Assembly (NCBI GenBank): GCA_947377595.1
Contig: CANCGK010000002.1
Span: 1 to 37,897, forward strand
DNA length: 37,897 bases
DNA from: a bacterium
GTDB lineage: Bacteria; Babelota; Babeliae; Babelales; Chromulinivoraceae
Reading direction: 5' to 3'
Shown piece after piece: positions 1 through 9,593 of the stretch (positions are counted from its first letter, which is position 1; each line of letters opens with the position of its first letter). Both the position numbers and the translations under genes were made by a program. The notes under the pieces were generated by a model. That model searched no databases, was not told where the DNA came from, and saw nothing but the letters and a program-made list of their open reading frames with translations.

Positions 1-1950
1 AATAACTGCACGCACTGCATCTGGATTATATTTATCTCCAAAGAATGCGATAATACCACGACTGGTTGCATCTTTTAATGTTGTATGATCAACCTGAACA
101 GGAATATTATCCCAAATTTTTTGGTTAACAAGATCTTCGATCTTTGTAATATCATCTGCTGACATTGGTTGATGATAGGTATAATCGAAACGTAAATAGT
201 CTGCAGTAACAAGAGAACCCGCTTGCTTGACTTGCTTACCTAAAATCGTTTGTAATGCAGCCTGCAGCAAATGTGTTGCTGTATGGTTTTTCATCGTATG
301 TAAACGAGCATATTCATTCACTTGTAACTCAACAACATCACCAATTGCTATGTCAATTGGAGCAATGCAAGAAATTAACGTAACATTATCAACTTTTTGC
401 AAACCAATTAAAGCTGTTTGTTGTGCTGCAAAAGTTATTGTTCCTTGATCATCAACTTGTCCACCGCAAGCGACATAAAATGGAGATTTTTCTACAACAA
501 ATGAACAAGTTTGGCCAGCTTTAACAGTATCAACAATACGATTATCACAAACCAAAGCTGTAATCTTGGACTTTTCATACAATGACTCATACCCAGTAAA
601 AACTGTTTTTAATGATGGATCGAATACCAGCGCTTGTTCAGTTTGTCTCATTTTTTTACCAGACTTTTGACGCTGTAGTTCCATTTGTTCTTCAAACCCT
701 GCAACATCAACCGAACAACCGTGATCTGCAGCTACTAACTGTACAACTTCAAGTGGAAAACCATAAGTATCATACAATGTAAAAGCTTGCAATCCAGAAA
801 CTGTTTTATGATTACCGTTGCTTTCAATATATCCTTGTAAAATTTGCTTACCACGAACTAAGTTGTCAGAGAATCGTTCGATTTCAACTTGTAAAACAGA
901 GATAACTCGCTCTTTATTCAATTCTAAATCTGGATAAAATTGCTTCATTTCTTGAATAAACACTGCTGACAATTCTGGAAAAATATTTTTATCAGTCAGC
1001 TTTTGAGCAAACAATGCAGCTCTGCGAATAATTTTACGAATCACATAACCACGACCTTCGTTAGAAGGCGCGCAACCATCAGAAATTAAAAATGATGTCG
1101 AGCGAACATGATCAAGCAATACATTAAATGCAGCTTTAATAATACCGGTTGATTCATGATATTTATGACCTGTTAATTCTTCAATTTTACGAATACATGG
1201 CTGAAACATATCAATATCAAAGACTGATTCTTTACCTTGCATAACAACGCACAAACGCTCAAGACCCATGCCTGTATCAATACCTGTTTGCTGTAACGGA
1301 ACATCTGATCCATCTGGTTGTTTTTCGTACTGCATAAAGACAACGTTCCATACTTCTAAAAAGCGATCGCAACCACACGGAACATTACATTCAGCGCTAC
1401 CACAACCATATTGCGGTCCGCGATCAAAGAAAATTTCGGTGCATGGACCACACGGACCAACATCACCCATCTGCCAAAAATTATCTGCCCCAAGACGGAA
1501 AATTTTATGTTCAGGCACACCGATTTCATCACGCCAAATAGCAAAAGCTTGATCATCAGAATGATGCACAGAAACGGATAATTTTTCTTGATTAATACCA
1601 ACTTCTTGTGTTAAAAAATTCCAAGCAAAAGGAATTGCATCTTTTTTAAAATAATCACCAAACGAAAAATTGCCCATCATTTCAAAAAATGTCAGATGGC
1701 GTTGCGTAAAGCCAACATTATCTAAATCGTTATGTTTACCACCGGCACGCACACATTTTTGAATCGTCACGGCACGATTATAGCTACGTTTTTCTTTACC
1801 AAGTAAAACATCTTTAAATTGATTCATACCCGCGTTGGTAAATAAAATAGTTGGATCTTGTGCTGGAATTAATGATGAACTTGCAACTTGTTCATGCCCT
1901 AATTTTTTAAAATAATCGAAAAATTTTTGTCGAATAACTGATGATTTCAT
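1..1950 (-). CDS. alaS: Alanyl-tRNA synthetase, C-terminus cut off by window start
   Basis: Open reading on - strand from ATG at 1950 (MKSSVIRQKFFDYFKKLGHEQVASSSLIPAQDPTILFTNAGMNQFKDVLLG...), with class II AlaRS motifs (FTNAGMNQFK, FFEMMGNFSFGDYFK). Runs off the left edge, so absent from the ORF track. Confidence 0.96.
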   Translation of the reverse strand, partial: MKSSVIRQKFFDYFKKLGHEQVASSSLIPAQDPTILFTNAGMNQFKDVLLGKEKRSYNRAVTIQKCVRAGGKHNDLDNVGFTQRHLTFFEMMGNFSFGDYFKKDAIPFAWNFLTQEVGINQEKLSVSVHHSDDQAFAIWRDEIGVPEHKIFRLGADNFWQMGDVGPCGPCTEIFFDRGPQYGCGSAECNVPCGCDRFLEVWNVVFMQYEKQPDGSDVPLQQTGIDTGMGLERLCVVMQGKESVFDIDMFQPCIRKIEELTGHKYHESTGIIKAAFNVLLDHVRSTSFLISDGCAPSNEGRGYVIRKIIRRAALFAQKLTDKNIFPELSAVFIQEMKQFYPDLELNKERVISVLQVEIERFSDNLVRGKQILQGYIESNGNHKTVSGLQAFTLYDTYGFPLEVVQLVAADHGCSVDVAGFEEQMELQRQKSGKKMRQTEQALVFDPSLKTVFTGYESLYEKSKITALVCDNRIVDTVKAGQTCSFVVEKSPFYVACGGQVDDQGTITFAAQQTALIGLQKVDNVTLISCIAPIDIAIGDVVELQVNEYARLHTMKNHTATHLLQAALQTILGKQVKQAGSLVTADYLRFDYTYHQPMSADDITKIEDLVNQKIWDNIPVQVDHTTLKDATSRGIIAFFGDKYNPDAVRAVI

Positions 1951-2004
1951 AGTTTCTAATCCTCATTTCATTTTTAATTTTTTGTTTAAAATTTGAATTA
2001 TTTT

Positions 2005-2517
2005 TTAAATATTTAAAGCATCAAATGCAGGCTTTATATTATTATAAATTTTTTCTAAATCGACAGATACATTTTTTGTATTGCCAATGACTGTAATAAA
2101 ACTGGTATCCCCAACCCAACGCGGAACAACATGAAGATGCAAGTGGGATGGAATCCCTGCGCCACTTGCCCTGCCAAGATTCATACCAGCATTAACACCT
2201 TGGGCTTGCAACACATTTTTTAAAATAACAATACTTGCAGACATAAGTTCCATAAGCTCATAACGAACATCCTTTGATAGATCTTCTAGATTGGCTACAT
2301 GTTGTAATGGCAAAATTAAAAGATGACCGCCATTGTATGGATATAAATTTAAGATAACAAGAGCGTGCTGCGTTCTTTTTAAAATAAATTCTTGAGAATC
2401 TAGATTCGTTTGAACTATTTTCTGACAAAAAACACACATCTCTTCTTCTTGCGTGCTTTTACCTTCTTTACTATTTGTTACATACTTATCGCGCCACGGA
2501 GCATATAAAATATCCAT
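2005..2517 (-). CDS. HIT family hydrolase (Ap4A phosphorylase-like)
   Basis: MDILYAPWRDKYV...CVFCQKI...HLHLHVVPRW: HIT motif HLHLHVVPR and CxxC-like CVFC. The ORF track extends to 2616 but the ATG at 2517 fits family N-termini (APWR). Confidence 0.9.
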   Translation of the reverse strand: MDILYAPWRDKYVTNSKEGKSTQEEEMCVFCQKIVQTNLDSQEFILKRTQHALVILNLYPYNGGHLLILPLQHVANLEDLSKDVRYELMELMSASIVILKNVLQAQGVNAGMNLGRASGAGIPSHLHLHVVPRWVGDTSFITVIGNTKNVSVDLEKIYNNIKPAFDALNI

Positions 2518-2686
2518 TGAAACTCCTTGCAAACATGCTATGATTTTACCTGATATTGTATCAAAAATCAGATATTTTTCACGATATCTTTTCGGTAAGC
2601 CTAATAAACTTGCCAAAATAATAAGCAGTTCAACGAATTATAACCAAGGCTCATCTACTACCAGATCAACCGAGGAGATCCTTTTT

Positions 2687-4852
2687 ATGAGACAAGTATT
2701 TTTAAACAAAGGAGCAATAGCTTTAAAAGAAGTTTGTCAACCTGCTCTCAATGATCACTCAATGTTAATATCAGTCTATCATTCTTTAATTATTCCAGAA
2801 ACAGAACAAGCGGTTATATCCGCATCCCAACAAGAAAAAATATTTAAAAATATTCCAGAAAAAATTCGCCTTATTTTTAATTCTATTTCAACAAAAAATA
2901 TCGAAGGTCTAACTGACCTGATTAAAAGTAATTTTTATGGCAGTATTAAATCATTAGGACACTCGTGCTCTGGCAAAGTGATTGCCGTTGGAAGTAAAGT
3001 GACTCAATTTCGGCCAGGAGACTATGTTGCATGCGCTGGCAATGGATTTGCCAATCACGCAGACATTGTATGCATCCCAGAAAACTTTGCCGTAAAATTA
3101 AAAAATAAATCTATCCTACAACAAGCAAGTTTTGTAACAGTCGGCGGCCTTGCCTTTGATAATATCAAAAAAGCACAGTTACAAATTGGGCAAACAGTAT
3201 GTATTGTCGGGCTTGATATTTTAGGCCAATTAACAGCTCAAATTGCAAAGCTGTCAGGTTGTAAAGTTATTGCGATCGACACCAATGAATTTCATTTAAA
3301 AAAAGCTTATGAAATGGGTATTACGACGACTTTAAATCCCAAAACTGATAACTTAGAGCAAGAGATTAGTTACTTAACCAATCATACTGGTGCTGACTGT
3401 ACAATTATTACAAAATATATTGATCAAACACTGCAACAAGCAATTAATTTTTCGAAACATCAAGGTCGCATTGTTTTATCTCAATATAAAAAATCAATTA
3501 ATTTAAATTATGATCAACTTCATTTAAAAGAGATTAATATTGTCAGTATTCCATCAACCATGGAAGATGAACTTTTTTTATCCCAACAACAATTTGACGT
3601 TCCGGAAAATATTCCTTGTGCCGTACAAGAGCACTGTAAAAGTTTAACAAACTTTATTACGTTATTAGAAGATGGACTTATTTGCACAAAGCCATTAATT
3701 TCTCATGCACTGAGTATTAATGACGTTTCTCAAGCATATAAAATCGTCGAAAATAAAGACGTACTTGGCATGCTTTTAAATTTTTTACCAAAGCCAGACA
3801 ATATATCACCAGTATTATCTCAAACAACCGCTGGTTATATCCCTGCAAAAAAAACTTCAGTACATGTTGGAATTATTGGAGCAGGAGAACAAAATAACAA
3901 TAACTTACTTCCTATATTGTCAAAAATTAAAGGTGTAAAAATAGAAACAGCGGTCGATAAAAATATTGTAAAATCACTCAATGTTGCACAGGTTTATGGC
4001 GCACGCAAAACAACTATCAACGAAGATGAACTTTTTGATGATACCGATATTAACGTTGTTGTTATGAATATTAAAAACCGCTCTCATTGTCAAAAAGCAA
4101 TACAAGCAATGGAAAAAGGTAAAGCTGTTTTCTTAGAAAAGCCACTTGCTACAGACCTTGATCAATTACACATGCTTTCTGAATATTTACAAAAAAATCC
4201 TTCTGCTCAGTTATGCGTTGATTATAATCGATCATTTGCTCCATTTATCAAAAAAATAGATCATTATACCAAAATGAGAACGTCTCCATTAATTATTTCT
4301 TATCGAATTAACGTTGGTTTTATAGCAAAAGAGCAATGGCTGGCACGACAAATGGGATCTGGAAGATTAATTGGCGAAGCGTGTCATATTTTTGATATGT
4401 TTTTACATCTTGTCAATGCTCAACCCATTGCAGTGTCGGTAGAATCTTTAAAACCCACTCATAATTATTTGTTTCCAACAGATAATTTTACTGCTCAAGT
4501 GAGCTTTTCTGATGGCTCAATTTGCACCTTGCTTTACACTTCATTAGGTCATGTTGGCATGGGAAAAGAGCGTATGGAAATTTATTTTGATTCAAAAACA
4601 ATTATTATGGATGATTACGTATCCCTGGAAGGATTTGGTTTACCATTTTCTTTTAATGAAAATGTAAAACAACAAAATACCGGACAAGAGTCATTGCTGC
4701 ATAATTTTTTCCAAGCTATAAAAGAAGATACCTATGTACCTCCAATTAGCACAGAACGATTAACTCTAGCCACTGAATTAACTTTAATTGTCGATCAACT
4801 TGCTCTACAAGGTGGTGGTGAAAAACTATTACCACAAAAACAACTTGCATAA
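2687..4852 (+). CDS. Bidomain oxidoreductase: MDR/zinc-type alcohol dehydrogenase domain fused to Gfo/Idh/MocA domain
   Basis: ATG at 2687 after gaggag RBS. N-terminal GHSCSGKVIAVGS...FRPGDYVAC and Rossmann segment; C-terminal VGIIGAG...EKPLA...GEACHIFDMFLHL typical of Gfo/Idh/MocA. Confidence 0.88.
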   Translation: MRQVFLNKGAIALKEVCQPALNDHSMLISVYHSLIIPETEQAVISASQQEKIFKNIPEKIRLIFNSISTKNIEGLTDLIKSNFYGSIKSLGHSCSGKVIAVGSKVTQFRPGDYVACAGNGFANHADIVCIPENFAVKLKNKSILQQASFVTVGGLAFDNIKKAQLQIGQTVCIVGLDILGQLTAQIAKLSGCKVIAIDTNEFHLKKAYEMGITTTLNPKTDNLEQEISYLTNHTGADCTIITKYIDQTLQQAINFSKHQGRIVLSQYKKSINLNYDQLHLKEINIVSIPSTMEDELFLSQQQFDVPENIPCAVQEHCKSLTNFITLLEDGLICTKPLISHALSINDVSQAYKIVENKDVLGMLLNFLPKPDNISPVLSQTTAGYIPAKKTSVHVGIIGAGEQNNNNLLPILSKIKGVKIETAVDKNIVKSLNVAQVYGARKTTINEDELFDDTDINVVVMNIKNRSHCQKAIQAMEKGKAVFLEKPLATDLDQLHMLSEYLQKNPSAQLCVDYNRSFAPFIKKIDHYTKMRTSPLIISYRINVGFIAKEQWLARQMGSGRLIGEACHIFDMFLHLVNAQPIAVSVESLKPTHNYLFPTDNFTAQVSFSDGSICTLLYTSLGHVGMGKERMEIYFDSKTIIMDDYVSLEGFGLPFSFNENVKQQNTGQESLLHNFFQAIKEDTYVPPISTERLTLATELTLIVDQLALQGGGEKLLPQKQLA

Positions 4853-4895
4853 GAATATAGGGATCACATTTTGAAAATAGATTAATACAGCCTGC

Positions 4896-5133
4896 GATTT
4901 TGTTATCACAAAATCTCCGGAAATGGATGGGCGGCGGCCCATAATGCGCTCAATAAAAAGCGTTTTACCCCCACCAAGGTCACGTGTCCCGGAGGTTGCA
5001 TGGCAACCGTAGGGTTCTTAAAAAGTCTAAAATCAGAATAGATCTCTATATCTACATTAGACAGCTGCTTTGCACAATATTTTTTAGGCAAAGCAGCTGT
5101 GATAAGAATTCTTGCAATGTAGAATTTTTTTTT
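4896..5133 (+). ncRNA. Candidate structured non-coding RNA of unknown class
   Basis: Intergenic, locally GC-rich. Hairpins: 4896-4903/4908-4915, 4927-4932/4937-4942, outer stem ctccgg 4915-4920/ccggag 4989-4994, ggttgc/gcaacc around 4994-5008, strong stem 5061-5073/5088-5100, then a T9 run 5125-5133. Confidence 0.45.
5061..5133 (+). terminator. Rho-independent terminator-like hairpin
   Basis: 13-bp perfect inverted repeat acagctgctttgc/gcaaagcagctgt (5061-5073/5088-5100), nested in tctacatt/aatgtaga (5051-5058/5116-5123), followed by T9. Confidence 0.55.
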
Positions 5134-5168
5134 ATTTACTGTATGATACAAAAGAGTATACAGTAAAT
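5134..5168. repeat. 11-bp inverted repeat atttactgtat/atacagtaaat
   Basis: 5134-5144 and 5158-5168, 13-nt loop; between the terminator-like hairpin and the GT2 gene. Confidence 0.8.
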
Positions 5169-5258
5169 CATAAGCAACAATGCTTGCAAGTATAGCTCTA
5201 CTCAATTGTGACCATTCAAGAAAAATTATATAGTATTCATTACCTATGAAAATACATT

Positions 5259-6227
5259 ATGAAGCAAGTTTCTTTTCTCTTTAAAAATCAACTTATTACT
5301 GCATTTTTTTGTTCATTATTAGCGCTTACAACATCAATTATTTCTCATCAACATGCTCCAGTTTTTGAACTGCCTGCAATGTGTCCAATTAACAAAGCTT
5401 GTAGTTTAGTTATTGTCATTCCAGCTCATAACGAATCCAATCGAAATATTCCGACAATAGAAAGCTACGTGCAATATTTTAAAATGTGTAAAAATGTTCA
5501 AGCTCATCTCTTAGTAGTATGTAATAATTGCTCAGATAACACCGTTGAAATTTGCAAAACATTAAAGAAAAAACATGCACAATTTGATTTTATGGATTTA
5601 AAGCCAGGCGGAAAAGGCTTTGCTGTAAAACAAGGTTTTTTAAAAGCATTAGAATATAAGAATATAGATTATATTGGTTTTGTAGACGCAGATATGTCAA
5701 CAACGCCTCCTTATTTTTATGAATTAATCGCAGAAATGAATCAACATGATGGAGCCATTGCAAGCCGTTATAAAAAAGGCGCTCGAGTATGGCCAAATAG
5801 ACCATTTATCAAAAAAATTGGTGGCAGATTTTATAATTGGGTATTACGCCATAAATTTCATTTAGATATTCGTGATACACAATGCGGAGCTAAATTATTT
5901 ACCTATCAAACTATTGCAGATGTCGCTGAACATATGCAAGAAAAAGGCTTTGCTTTTGACCTTGAACTCTTATATTTATGCCAATTATTTGATGCAGATA
6001 TTGTCGAAATTCCTACAACATGGGTCGACGCTCCCGGTAGTAAATTAACTATTTCTGGTTGCTATAAAGAATTTATATCATCTCCTATTCGTATAAAAAA
6101 AGCTCACAAAGAACTTGCTGCGCGGCTGGAAAAAGAAAAATTAGAACAAATAAATGCACATAAAAAACAAATGCGTTTAGAAAAAAAACATCATCATCGT
6201 AATCCTGTATTAATGGCCTCAAAATAA
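5259..6227 (+). CDS. Glycosyltransferase family 2 (dolichyl-phosphate glucosyl/mannosyltransferase-like) with N-terminal hydrophobic segment
   Basis: LVIVIPAHNESNRNIPTIESYV...GGKGFAVKQGFL...DYIGFVDADMSTTP...RDTQCGAKLF; GT2 DXD-type motif (DADMST). Confidence 0.9.
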   Translation: MKQVSFLFKNQLITAFFCSLLALTTSIISHQHAPVFELPAMCPINKACSLVIVIPAHNESNRNIPTIESYVQYFKMCKNVQAHLLVVCNNCSDNTVEICKTLKKKHAQFDFMDLKPGGKGFAVKQGFLKALEYKNIDYIGFVDADMSTTPPYFYELIAEMNQHDGAIASRYKKGARVWPNRPFIKKIGGRFYNWVLRHKFHLDIRDTQCGAKLFTYQTIADVAEHMQEKGFAFDLELLYLCQLFDADIVEIPTTWVDAPGSKLTISGCYKEFISSPIRIKKAHKELAARLEKEKLEQINAHKKQMRLEKKHHHRNPVLMASK

Positions 6228-6233
6228 AAACGT

Positions 6234-6470
6234 ATGCAAAAAATAATCTCCGCAATAATATTAATTATAACAACATCAAGTATGTACACCAGTGATAGTG
6301 ATAATACAAGCTTATCAACAACTATTCCTTTACGAAGAACTGATAGTATGACTATAGATCGTCGATATCAAATTATTCTAAGAGAAATTAGAGAAAGTAG
6401 TATAAGTCCAACGAATATAACTCGAGAAACAACATTAAAAAATAGCTCTTTAAATTTGCCAAAAAATTAA
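6234..6470 (+). CDS. Short secreted hypothetical protein
   Basis: 78 aa with N-terminal hydrophobic segment MQKIISAIILIITTSSMYTSD, co-directional between neighbours. Confidence 0.55.
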   Translation: MQKIISAIILIITTSSMYTSDSDNTSLSTTIPLRRTDSMTIDRRYQIILREIRESSISPTNITRETTLKNSSLNLPKN

Positions 6471-6475
6471 ATTTT

Positions 6476-7240
6476 ATGAAAAAAATAATCATTTATCTGA
6501 GCGTCATATGCATTATATTAACTTCATATTATGCGTATGTTCAACAATCACAACAAACCTGCACTCGTCATGATTTTATTGTCGGTATATCACCAGATTA
6601 CCCTCCTTACGCTCAAATAGATTTAGAAACAGGACAAATAGTTGGATTTGAAGTCGATATTGTCAATCAGATTGCAAGCAGACTTGGCAAAAAATTAATC
6701 ATAAAAGATATGCCTTTTAATTCGTTAATTATAGAATTAATAGCTGGTCAAATTGATGCAATTGCAGCTGGTCTAACACCAACACCTGCACGTAAAAAAA
6801 ATATTTTATTTAGCCATCCATACATGGATGATGACGAAAATATAGCAATTAGCAAAAAAAATAATCTTGATATCACTGGACTACATAGTTTATATGGTAA
6901 AAATGTGGCTGTTAACATTGGTTATACTGCAGACACTTATTTATCACAATATCCAGAAATTAATCTCATTCGTTTAAAATCCCCATCTGATGGATTTATG
7001 GCATTACAATCTGATAGTGTTGACGCATTTGTTGTTGCTCGATCTTCTTTTGAAAATTACCAAAAAAATAATACTGGTTACGAATTTCAAACATTTACAC
7101 TGCCTAACTCTGCTGACGCTTGCGCCTTAGCCTATGCAAAATACAGCACACAACTTCAAGCGCAAATCGACCCTATTATTGACGCTATGATCGCAGATGG
7201 AACTATGTTAACAATTAAAACAAAATGGGGGCTTGCATGA
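6476..7240 (+). CDS. Amino-acid ABC transporter substrate-binding protein
   Basis: FIVGISPDYPPYAQIDLETGQIVGFEVDIVNQIASRLGKKL...DAIAAGLTPTPARKKNILFSHPY: SBP family 3 signature. Stop overlaps permease start (ATGA). Confidence 0.92.
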   Translation: MKKIIIYLSVICIILTSYYAYVQQSQQTCTRHDFIVGISPDYPPYAQIDLETGQIVGFEVDIVNQIASRLGKKLIIKDMPFNSLIIELIAGQIDAIAAGLTPTPARKKNILFSHPYMDDDENIAISKKNNLDITGLHSLYGKNVAVNIGYTADTYLSQYPEINLIRLKSPSDGFMALQSDSVDAFVVARSSFENYQKNNTGYEFQTFTLPNSADACALAYAKYSTQLQAQIDPIIDAMIADGTMLTIKTKWGLA

Positions 7241-7896
7241 TTAATTTCGATCTTTTACTTCAATACTACCCACTCTTACTCCAAGGAGTTATGACCAGCT
7301 TGCAGATCGCTTTTACGAGTTGTGCTATTGGCGCAATCGTAGGAACTGGTCTTGGCATTATTCTTGCGGGCAAAAATAGTTATGCAAAACTTTTTGCTCA
7401 AACTTATGTTTCGATTATTCGTGGCACACCTATGCTTATTCAAGTTATGGGAACATATTTTGTTTTGCGCAGCATAGGTATTCCTATACCAGCATTATGG
7501 TCAGCAATCATATCAATTGGCTTAAATAGTGCAGCATACTTAAGCCAAACCATCTTATCTGGGATAACATCTGTCAGCAAAGGACAAATTGAAGCCGCAA
7601 AAGCTTTGGGTTTTACACCAGCTCAAACAATTCGCTACATTATTTTTCCTCAGGCTATTCGTGCCGTCCTTCCTAATTTAGAAAGTGAAATTGTTACGCT
7701 TATTAAAGATTCTAGCTTAGCATCAACCATTGGTGTCTATGAACTGACTCAACAAGGACAAGTGGTCATGAGTCAGACTTATGACATGCCTTCTATATAT
7801 TTTGCAGTAGGCATCATATATTTAATTTTAACAACGACGGTAACTATTTTAATGTCTCTTTTAAATAAAAAGATAAATTACCATGCTCAGCCTTAA
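7237..7896 (+). CDS. Amino-acid ABC transporter permease
   Basis: MINFDLLLQYYPLLLQGVMTSLQIA...RGTPMLIQ...AAKALGFTPAQTIRYIIFPQAIRAVLPNLESEIVTLIKDSSLAS: HisM/GlnP-type motif. ATG at 7237 overlaps the SBP stop. Confidence 0.93.
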   Translation: MINFDLLLQYYPLLLQGVMTSLQIAFTSCAIGAIVGTGLGIILAGKNSYAKLFAQTYVSIIRGTPMLIQVMGTYFVLRSIGIPIPALWSAIISIGLNSAAYLSQTILSGITSVSKGQIEAAKALGFTPAQTIRYIIFPQAIRAVLPNLESEIVTLIKDSSLASTIGVYELTQQGQVVMSQTYDMPSIYFAVGIIYLILTTTVTILMSLLNKKINYHAQP

Positions 7897-8599
7897 AAAT
7901 ATTCTTAAAAACTTTCAGCATAAAATAGTGGTTGATGATGTCAGCTTTGATGTACAACCAGGACAAGTCATTGTATTGCTTGGCAAATCTGGCGTTGGAA
8001 AATCTACAATTTTACGTATTTTAGCCGGCCTTGAAACAAGTGATGGTGGATCAATTACTCTTAATGGTCAACCAATGCAGCAACAATCAGTAGGCATGGT
8101 TTTTCAAGATTTTAATCTATTTCCTCATTTAACGGTAGAAGAAAACATCACACTTCCCTTACAAATTGTAGGCAAAAAAACTTCTGATCAAGCACAAACG
8201 ATTGCTCAAAAGCTTTTAAAAACTTATGAACTAACAGCACTTGCTCATCTACGACCACAAAGACTTTCTGGAGGGCAAAAGCAACGCGTTGCTTTTGCGC
8301 GGGCTTTAGCAATGAATCCAACAATTTTATGCTGCGACGAACCTACTTCAGCTCTTGATCCAATGTTAACCGGTAAAATTGCACAAGAAATTAATAAGCT
8401 TGCATCAAATGGTTTAATGATTATTTTAGCGACACATGATACAGAGCTTATTAAACAAATTGCATGCACTATTCATCTCATGCAACATGGAAAAATCATT
8501 GAAACAACTACTTCTGCTCAATTAGCTGAAAATGCAGAAAAATTTCCTTACATTAAAAACTTTACACAAGGCCTTACATCTGATACAACTAACAACTGA
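7883..8599 (+). CDS. Amino-acid ABC transporter ATP-binding protein
   Basis: Walker A GKSGVGKST, signature LSGGQKQR, Walker B ILCCDEPTSALDP. Confidence 0.95.
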   Translation: MLSLKNILKNFQHKIVVDDVSFDVQPGQVIVLLGKSGVGKSTILRILAGLETSDGGSITLNGQPMQQQSVGMVFQDFNLFPHLTVEENITLPLQIVGKKTSDQAQTIAQKLLKTYELTALAHLRPQRLSGGQKQRVAFARALAMNPTILCCDEPTSALDPMLTGKIAQEINKLASNGLMIILATHDTELIKQIACTIHLMQHGKIIETTTSAQLAENAEKFPYIKNFTQGLTSDTTNN

Positions 8600-8627
8600 A
8601 GTTCTAGAAAGTCTTTTTTAGACGAAC

Positions 8628-8656
8628 TTGACATAAAAAACTTAACTTGATAATCT
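8628..8656 (+). promoter_or_regulatory. Putative sigma70-like promoter
   Basis: TTGACA at 8628-8633; GATAAT (8649-8654) or TAATCT (8651-8656) at 15-17 bp spacing. Confidence 0.45.
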
Positions 8657-8715
8657 TTTGCAAGAAAAAATGTCCCTAATCGAACGATACTCTACAATGT
8701 ATTGTTCACCCCCCT

Positions 8716-8751
8716 AACCCTTCAGCTTTTTATTGAGTTGAAGGGTTTTTT
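8716..8751 (+). terminator. Rho-independent terminator or attenuator in leader of the 8768 gene
   Basis: aacccttca (8716-8724) / tgaagggtt (8739-8747) followed by T-run. Confidence 0.7.
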
Positions 8752-8767
8752 ATACAAGGAGCATGAC

Positions 8768-9349
8768 ATGAATCAATCCCTAATTTTTTGTTATTTTTTT
8801 ATAACAATTTCCTCTTTATTATTTTCTTCTGCTCAAGAGCGCCCATGGATCGCTGTATATAATACAACAAAACTTGATATGCAAATTATGCTTGAAGCGC
8901 AATATATTTTTGAAGAAAATCCAGATAGTCAAATACAACTCAATTTTGAAGATTATGATACTATATATGTAAAATATGCATGTAATAAAAATAGCAATGG
9001 CCAACCTGTTTTAGATGTATACATATTTTTTACGTGTGATGCACAAGATCAACAAATCATAAATAATATTTTTTTTCTTAATAAAAAACCATATTATCTT
9101 GCAATAAAATCTATTCGGTGCATTCAAAATTATGCACAACTTCAAACCTCATACAATTTTTTAAATCACCCTTTAGAAAAAATAATGATTTGCTATAATC
9201 CTGAGCATGGAATTAAAATAGAACCTCAATACATTTCAATTTTTAAACAATCTTTAACATTTTGTGATAACCTTATACAAAATATGACAGCAATAACTTC
9301 AAATTTTATAGCTAAAGTAAAAGGATATACATGCAAACACAGTCTATAA
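8768..9349 (+). CDS. Secreted hypothetical protein
   Basis: ATG at 8768 after aagga; signal peptide MNQSLIFCYFFITISSLLFSSAQE. No recognised domain. Confidence 0.65.
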   Translation: MNQSLIFCYFFITISSLLFSSAQERPWIAVYNTTKLDMQIMLEAQYIFEENPDSQIQLNFEDYDTIYVKYACNKNSNGQPVLDVYIFFTCDAQDQQIINNIFFLNKKPYYLAIKSIRCIQNYAQLQTSYNFLNHPLEKIMICYNPEHGIKIEPQYISIFKQSLTFCDNLIQNMTAITSNFIAKVKGYTCKHSL

Positions 9350-9576
9350 AATATATGATATGTATCTCTTTATGCCTTGCAACAACACAAATATTTACAA
9401 TAAAACATAAAGTAATAGATACAACGAAATCTTACAAGTCTCAACAATACTCAAAACTTACTCATTTCGATAACAATTTTAAAGTATTAATGTGCAAGCT
9501 AGATAAATTAGAAAAAGCAGAAGAACTATATAATCAAAAAAATAAAAATAAAAAGATTACGACTAAGATAATTTAA
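9331..9576 (+). CDS. Short secreted hypothetical protein, overlaps upstream gene
   Basis: MQTQSIKYMICISLCLATTQIFTIKHK signal-like N-terminus, same strand, short overlap with the preceding ORF. Confidence 0.5.
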   Translation: MQTQSIKYMICISLCLATTQIFTIKHKVIDTTKSYKSQQYSKLTHFDNNFKVLMCKLDKLEKAEELYNQKNKNKKITTKII

Positions 9577-9593
9577 GCAAGAATAAGGATTTT

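Noticed and set aside
1268-1601. ORFs inside alaS on both strands
   Set aside because: Embedded in the clear alaS reading frame; shadow ORFs.
4994-5030. tRNA-like ggttgc...gggttc segment
   Set aside because: No full cloverleaf, no T-loop GTTCRA consensus in the right position and no acceptor stem.
4906-5205. 99-aa - strand ORF (MSRAILASIV...) over the intergenic region
   Set aside because: Coincides with strong inverted repeats and a structured GC-rich tract; no plausible RBS or family; better explained as non-coding RNA/terminator.
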